DNA of 64,000 bases, from positions 18,549,624 to 18,613,623 of the forward strand of contig JAKZAP010000004.1 of the NCBI GenBank assembly GCA_023053575.1, read 5' to 3'. Both the position numbers and the translations under genes were made by a program. Position 1 is the first letter of the stretch, and the number at the start of each line of letters is the position of its first letter. The notes beneath the pieces are model-generated. The model was not told where the DNA came from. It made no database searches and saw nothing but the letters and a program-made list of their open reading frames with translations. The DNA is from Branchinecta lynchi (taxonomy: Eukaryota; Arthropoda; Branchiopoda; Anostraca; Branchinectidae). Shown here piece by piece: positions 58,536 to 64,000 of this stretch.

Positions 58536-58649
58536 CGAAGGCAGGGGCCAGCAATACTGCACTATGTAACCGTAAGAAAAACAGTGCACCGGTACTTCGC
58601 TTTCGGCGCCAATTACGAATAAAGGCGTAGTGCAAGTGGGCTACGGGGG

Positions 58650-59560
58650 TGTTCTCTTTCTGCTGTATTTTCAGAGATCTTTGCTGCATCGCCACTGCGA
58701 AGTCAGGTAAGTCTATGTCTTGAATGGATGTGCCGGAATAAATGTTCGGAAAAAGTCACGAAGAGAAGACTTACGGGCGAGGGGGTGGGGGTACTAGAAT
58801 GACCCCCCCCCCCCCCCCCGTTTTCTTCATGATGCAGTATATCGGGTTTCCAAATTTCTTCTTTCTCTAGGTTTCTTGGAACTGTGAAAATGTTGATTTA
58901 TTGTATAATTTCCACCTGACAAGCCAGGCAGTGTTGCCAAACCTTTCCCCCTCGTGGTGTTTGTGAGCGTACAGCAAGATTAACTGCAGGTCTCGAGGGC
59001 TCAGGATAGGAGGGATACACCTCTTGAATGCCCTTGTTATGTTCAAGCAAACACTTTCGTAAGTATTAAGTTAGTATTTGATGGCGCCAACCGATAAGTC
59101 AGTTGAGATTTATTCTAGTGATATTTCATTCAATCAACTTTGGTTCCAAATTGCTCAATGCCACAAGAAGAATAAGACATTTACGAAATACTGAAAAACG
59201 AAACAAATTAACTAATACACTTAAAAGATATGACCAGGAATAAATGATGGGATGAAACATGTGAAAACTGGGCAGAAGAATTAGCAGGATATGGAGAAAA
59301 CTGGTTGCCAGTTTTCCTCTCGGACTGACGGACGGACGACGGGAGGGGAGGGGGAATAGACTGCCCACCCTGGGACAACACTTTGCTCCAAAAATTTCTA
59401 AAGAGTATTTCTGCAGTCAGTTGATTTAAGAACGTCCAGTTTAATGAGAGCCTCTTCATACGAAATGTTATGATCCCCCAGAACGATTCTCACTGAGTGC
59501 TCTCTCTCGGACATTTTCCGGGCGATCAGAGAGCTCTGCAGAAAGAGAAGAATGAAGCAC
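58650..59560. other. No gene recognised
   Basis: Contains poly-C at 58803-58819 and a GGACTGACGGACGGACG patch at 59322. Nothing else supported. Confidence 0.35.
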
Positions 59561-59760
59561 ATTCTGAATAAGGACGGATATTTCGGCCCTTCTTGGCAAG
59601 GGTCCTCCGTAAGATGATCGCAGGTACCTTTCTCTTGCTATAAAGCCTAAAGAGTGTCCTTGCCAAGAAGGGCCGAAATAGCGCTAGAATAAATCTCTGG
59701 CCCATCAGACAGTCAGCTTGGGCTGAAGGAATACGTATTGTGTCAGTAATTATTTTCACG
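59560..59760. repeat. Two facing degenerate PLE hammerhead remnants
   Basis: Minus copy at 59575-59615 (core CTTACGG instead of CTGACGA) and plus copy at 59645-59692 (CTAAAGA) keep the stem II/loop GGACCCTTGCCAAGAAGGGCC-like sequence and GAAATA. GTCAGCTTGGGCTGAAGGAA at 59712 is the PLE terminal word. Core changes predict inactivity. Confidence 0.65.
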
Positions 59761-60203
59761 GAGATTTTTGAAAACACTAGTAGGAAGAAGAAACGTTAAA
59801 ATGAAACTTCGAACAGAACAAATGAAAAGCGAATTTGTTTTGTCGCTTCATCTAGCGTACTTATAATTTGATTCGCTTCGCGCTAAATTAGTAGTGAAAC
59901 CCAGGTTGATTTGGTTGCGCATTTTTTTTCGTTTATTTTATTTGCGGGTAATATCAACGGTATTGTCGGGTGGGATAAGTTAATTAAACAGTTAAACAAT
60001 AGACTACTACTTTGTTGGTCGCATATTGAACCATTCTAGTAAACCTGTTGATGATAGTAAATTTGTATAAATTTTGAAAAACCATTTAAATATTTTCTGG
60101 TAAAATTTAACCACGAAGTTTTTCTGCCCAAAACAAACTAGACCTGCGTTGCCTGGGCAACGTGAAGTGTTGTAGCAACCTATGTTCGGCTTCGCCGACT
60201 AAA

Positions 60204-61997
60204 GTGTTGCGAGAGCAGCACTTTGGTTTTGTTTCTTCGCGAACGGTTAAATGCTGAAGTTGTCAACCAATCGAGGTTTTCGAAATGTTCCAACCCAAGA
60301 ACTTTTTTTTCTGTAATCACAGGGCCATCCCTCAGCATTGAACCAAAACAAAAAAGCAACTGATTATCGGAAGTAGGGACTAAATTAACTTTGTATACAG
60401 TTCAACTTTATCTTTTTCAATCGTAGACATTGTTAATTAAACTCGTGAAAATTTGGAACATTATCTTATATGACCTGATTGGTATTATAAAGCTACCATA
60501 GTTTTTCAGGATCAAAATACCAAAGATGCCACTCTACTAATTATTGCGAAACTATGTCGTTTTTTTTACATTATCATTTGTATCCGTTGCGTCAACATTT
60601 AATTCTAGGTTACAGTAATAGACCGTCACCATACACCATTCGTCAGCATATCATGAAAATAACAACGCTTTAGCAACCGATTCTTGAACGATTACATGAA
60701 CCAAATTTTTCTTATAATCGAAAAGAGGGTAAACAAAATAGGTACACATACTAGGAGAGTCGGAAACCCCTCACCGCCGAATACGATTATGGTGTAACAG
60801 CCGATTGTTAGTTGCAAGTCCTTGACTTGTCTCACAGATGAGTTTCGCCTATTCTTTGTTTGAGTTTGTACCCTATTTCTTGTCTGAGTGTATACCCCAC
60901 CACTGAAGTTGAAAGGCTATCACTCAGCGTTAGCATTACAGCCGATTAGTACTTGCAAGTCCATTGTATGTCTTACAATTGGGAACCAAACTGTTTTTTA
61001 GCATCGAATACACCAGAAACAAATCACAGGTACACCAACTAGCAAAAGCTGCAAACCCCTAATCGCCGAAGATGATTATGAGGTAACAGTCGACTGTTGC
61101 TTACAAGTCCCCGACATGTGTCACAACTGGTATCGCCTATTTTTGGTTTCAGTGTGTACCTTACTACTGAAGTTGTCAACCCCTTGAAACTTTCAAACTG
61201 GTGTATCTCATGAAGGAATGTGTGTACCAAAAACGGATGATCGATTACCGTCGAAAAAAAAATTCTACCTGTCTTTGTTCAAAAGTTAACTCTCTTGCCG
61301 TAGGCCAACTTTCTAACGTCACCGCTTAGAAAGGAGCAAAGGATAAGCTCTAATTTCTTTAGCAATGAAAGAACTGTTAAAGTTTATGAGGCACATCTTA
61401 TACCATTTCTCTACCGCAATCCCAAGTGCAAAAAAAAGAATGATAAACTCAGCTGAAATCGCGAACAGAAATGGGTAGAAAAAATAGATGGCAGCACTTT
61501 CGGCCCCGTGGGGAAAATCCACTTTTTATTTCTGTAAATTTTTCTATTTATCACTCTTAAGAAGATATGTTTGCTGTGCGTCCGGGTAACTGCCGCATAT
61601 ATTTAACACTTGTAGATTTTAGTCCATCTTCAATTTGAAACTGGTGCCTGCTTGCTTGCGTGCTAGAACGGAGCTTTCCACTCGAAAGCAGAAACATGGT
61701 TTGATGAAACAAAAGGTTGGCTGCAAAACTTCAGATAGTCCTCTCTGACATGGGCTATATAACTCCACTTCACTTCGCACACCGTAGGCTCTGACTCGAG
61801 GACAAGCAAAATCATCCCTAGGCAAGAGTTCTACGGAGATTTCCAAAATGTAATGTGATATTCATCAATCCGGCTTAAGGTCCACACTTTCCGTAGAAAC
61901 CTCACAGATTAGACCCTTACAGTTACCAGGATTAAAATGAAATCGGTGGCATAGGAACAAAAAAAGAGGACAAAACCAAAGTGTTGCTGGTAACACA
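60204..61997 (-). mobile_element. Family-A element (copy A3), minus orientation
   Basis: Left edge hairpin GTGTTGCGAGAGCAGCAC (60204-60221) and right edge inverse (CAAAACCAAAGTGTTGC..., 61972-61997) are terminal inverted repeats. The interior is the inverse of A2: TTGCGAACGG-type end, core units (60740-61200), and the CCGTAAAAACC-side block at 61610-61935. At 1.8 kb it is the most compact copy. Non-coding. Confidence 0.65.
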
Positions 61998-61999
61998 AC

Positions 62000-63180
62000 T
62001 AGGAACGTGGTGTTGGCTATATATAGCTCGTAAAATCTTAGATACTTAGTTCCGATGACCCATTCTACACTAACATAAATTCCCTTCATTGTACTGTAAA
62101 TGCACCAAAAATAACACGACCACATATCTTAATGTATCGGTTGCTTGCAGCTCCAAGTCCGAGCTCTCACCGGGGGGGGGGGGGGAGGGCTGTTCTTTCA
62201 AAACTTGGAGTCGGATTCTGTTTATCACTTCACCTACAAAAGCTCAACTAACTCTTATTTCAAATCTTACTTTACACGTGGTTCTGCACCGAAAGCATAT
62301 ATAGAATATAAGCAAGGGATCCCCGACTGCCTAACTCTTATTTCAAATCCTGCTTCACACGTTGTTCTGTACTGAACGTATAGGCTACAGGGTGAAAGAA
62401 AGGGTTTAAGTCTACCAGTCTGTCTGTAAAACTAGTCTATTTTCCTTTATCGACTACCCCCTCGAGAATCATCCCCAGGTCCATTCTTTCTGATCGGCGG
62501 CCAACGCACCCATAGTTATTTCAAAAAATCCCCCTTGACCGCAGGATGAATATTTTATTTTCTGACATATTTTCCAGAAAATTTTGGGGCTCTTTCGCTT
62601 GGTTTGACTTGGTTTGACAAAACTTTGGTTGAAAAGTGTGTCTACTTTGTCCGATTTGTTCACCTTTCTTTTGGTTCTATTAAACAACATGTACACCAAG
62701 AATTTCGGAGTGGGGACACTCTTGCCCTCATCTCTCCAGTGTACAGTCTTGACCACGTCATCATCGTTCTCAAAGACCTGATTAAAATCGATATGTTTTT
62801 CAGTAAGATCCCGGTCGGGAAAGCATGCGCCGCACGCATTGCCGATCTAGGATTCAGCGCTTGTCACCAAGACACGTTTTGGCAGAAGTAAAAGTGAGCT
62901 AGCCTCTGCGGAGATTGTTACCGTATTAGAAGCTACTGAACAGTAGCGCCCAAGACATGTGGTGGGAAATAGTCAATTGATAGACAGAATATTGACGAAA
63001 TGGTGAGTCATATTTTTGTGTTGCTTCATTCTTCGAGTAGTCTATCATGCACGCGTCAGTGGTTAAGTAGTGAATCGATAAAAGGAAAATAGAGAAAATG
63101 GTGAGTCATTTTTTGTAGCTGCTTGCCTTTTCCAGTGGACTGTAATGGTGAAAGAAAGAGTTATCCTTCTCAATGTTAAG
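62000..63180. other. No gene recognised
   Basis: A poly-G run at 62173 and two similar 65-bp pieces with CTTATTTCAAATC (62250 and 62337). Frames at 62469-62891 on both strands lack convincing homology. Confidence 0.35.
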
Positions 63181-63577
63181 CTACGTACACACACAATCTG
63201 AAAAGACTTCGTATGCGAAATTTGCGTTATTACGGGGAACCCTGCATGCGATGCGTCGAAATTTCGGAGCGAAGGAGGAAATTCGCATCCCACTGCGACA
63301 ATCGGACTATGTATGCAAGTACCTTTGAAAACTAGGCGTGGTGAATTTGTTTATCTTTGTGGTTAAAGTTAAATTAACATATAGCGCGACGAAATCTTCC
63401 AAAAAGTGGCCTGATATTCGCCGTTCGGTTTGGTCATGACTCTATTTTACCTCCTGCCGTCAGAAACTTCTAGCGTAGATGTAAATTCAGTGAGACGCGT
63501 CCGGGGGACCGCAAGAGTTAGAATACTCTATACTATATTTGACGGAGCAAAACGGATAAGTCAGCTACATTTTATTA

Positions 63578-63621
63578 GAGCTATATTTCGGCCCTTTTTG
63601 GCAAGGGTCCTCTTCAGGCTC
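63578..63621 (-). ncRNA. Hammerhead ribozyme of a PLE (GAGC/GCUC)
   Basis: On the minus strand: GAGC, core CTGAAGA, perfect stem II around loop GCCAAA, GAA-AUAU-A, GCUC. Full conserved core; the best representative of this subfamily. Confidence 0.8.
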
Positions 63622-63986
63622 AAGCCGCTCAAGGTGGAAAATGAACTTGTGGAAAAACAGTTAAAGATTCTTCCTTAAATATCTGATTTTGTGAACTGAT
63701 TTTGTGAAAAATTGGTTGGAGTTAAGGCTGGTGTTGTGATTCCGTTCTGGAAACGGTTGCTGTTTTTGCTGTTCGATTGGGACGTCGAAAGGGTAGAGAT
63801 TCTTCTGTATTTTGATTTTGGAGTCAGCTGTCTCTTCTTCTTCTTTCCAGCTAAGATGGATACTTGTCGGCGGCATGTGTGGGCTATTTGAAGTTCCGTA
63901 CTTTGGTGATTAATATTCCTTCAGCCCAAGCTGGCTGCGAATCAAATTTGACGGAGCAAATCGGATAAGTCAGCTACATTTTATTA

Positions 63987-64000
63987 GAGCTATATTTCGG
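63987..64000 (-). ncRNA. Hammerhead ribozyme cut by the window edge
   Basis: GAGCTATATTTCGG matches the 3' end (GCUC, AUAU, GAA) of the 63578 ribozyme. Confidence 0.6.

Larger units (their letters stand above)
55095..58640 (-). mobile_element. CR1-like LINE, nearly full length but degraded
   Basis: On the minus strand: tandem 5' UTR (58265-58640), ORF1 with PHD-like zinc fingers, an RT ORF2, and a (TTA)n tail at 55098-55112. The space between ORF1 and the RT is too short for an apurinic endonuclease, which appears deleted. Several frameshifts are present. Confidence 0.85.
63540..64000 (-). mobile_element. PLE terminal repeats in tandem (408-bp unit)
   Basis: A 53-bp block (TTTGACGGAGCAAAACGGAT and GCTATATTTCGG) at 63540-63592 recurs at 63948-64000, where the window ends. 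Between them are one hammerhead and a PLE tail with PLE-like IEQQKQQPFPERN. Confidence 0.75.

Noticed and set aside
62469..62891. Minus-strand frame with SPKIFWKICQKIK resembling a LINE pre-RT block
   Set aside because: Only one short similarity, no further RT blocks nearby; too weak to annotate.

Overview
This is a metazoan nuclear genome window, not a prokaryotic or organellar one. Both genes are split by GT-AG introns, the introns are full of mobile elements, and there is one 100-N scaffold gap. The phylum cannot be fixed from the window. Penelope-like elements with hammerhead ribozymes, Helitron-like elements with tandem cores and many small inverted-repeat elements suggest an invertebrate.

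Two plus-strand genes were assembled by checking splice sites and codon phase. (1) A cytosolic carboxypeptidase (CCP/AGBL, M14 family, tubulin deglutamylase type) enters from the left. Nine exons between 156 and 19749 join in one open frame of 470 residues and a stop, with a poly(A) signal at 19786. The first exon carries the end of the catalytic domain with the catalytic Glu. The rest is a long basic, Ser-rich tail. (2) A Prune-type DHH phosphoesterase (PRUNE1/exopolyphosphatase-like) has eight exons from 29136 to 52760 encoding 573 residues. It keeps a textbook DHH motif where human PRUNE1 has DHR. Its last exon abuts the gap, which looks artificial.

Most other sequence is mobile DNA. CCP intron 1 holds a 1277-bp inverted-repeat element with 8-bp target duplications, itself inserted in another inverted-repeat element. 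CCP intron 3 (4114-15572) is a nest of family-A elements interrupted by Penelope-like elements (PLEs) with a GIY-YIG endonuclease and hammerhead ribozymes. Between the genes lie 137-bp-core Helitron-like elements and a LINE fragment. Prune introns hold a hAT relic, LINE fragments, a TA-flanked element, a MULE-like element with 9-bp target duplications and a nested LINE tail, a PIF/Harbinger-type MITE, and Helitron-like elements with hairpin ends. Downstream of prune are a nearly full-length minus-strand CR1-like LINE, another family-A element, and hammerhead-bearing PLE repeats that run off the right edge as a tandem array.

The most interesting system is the PLE-hammerhead set. At least five near-canonical ribozymes fall in two subfamilies whose stem I changes by compensatory substitution (CAGC/GCUG versus GAGC/GCUC). 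Stem III is only a self-complementary AUAU, which predicts cleavage as dimers.
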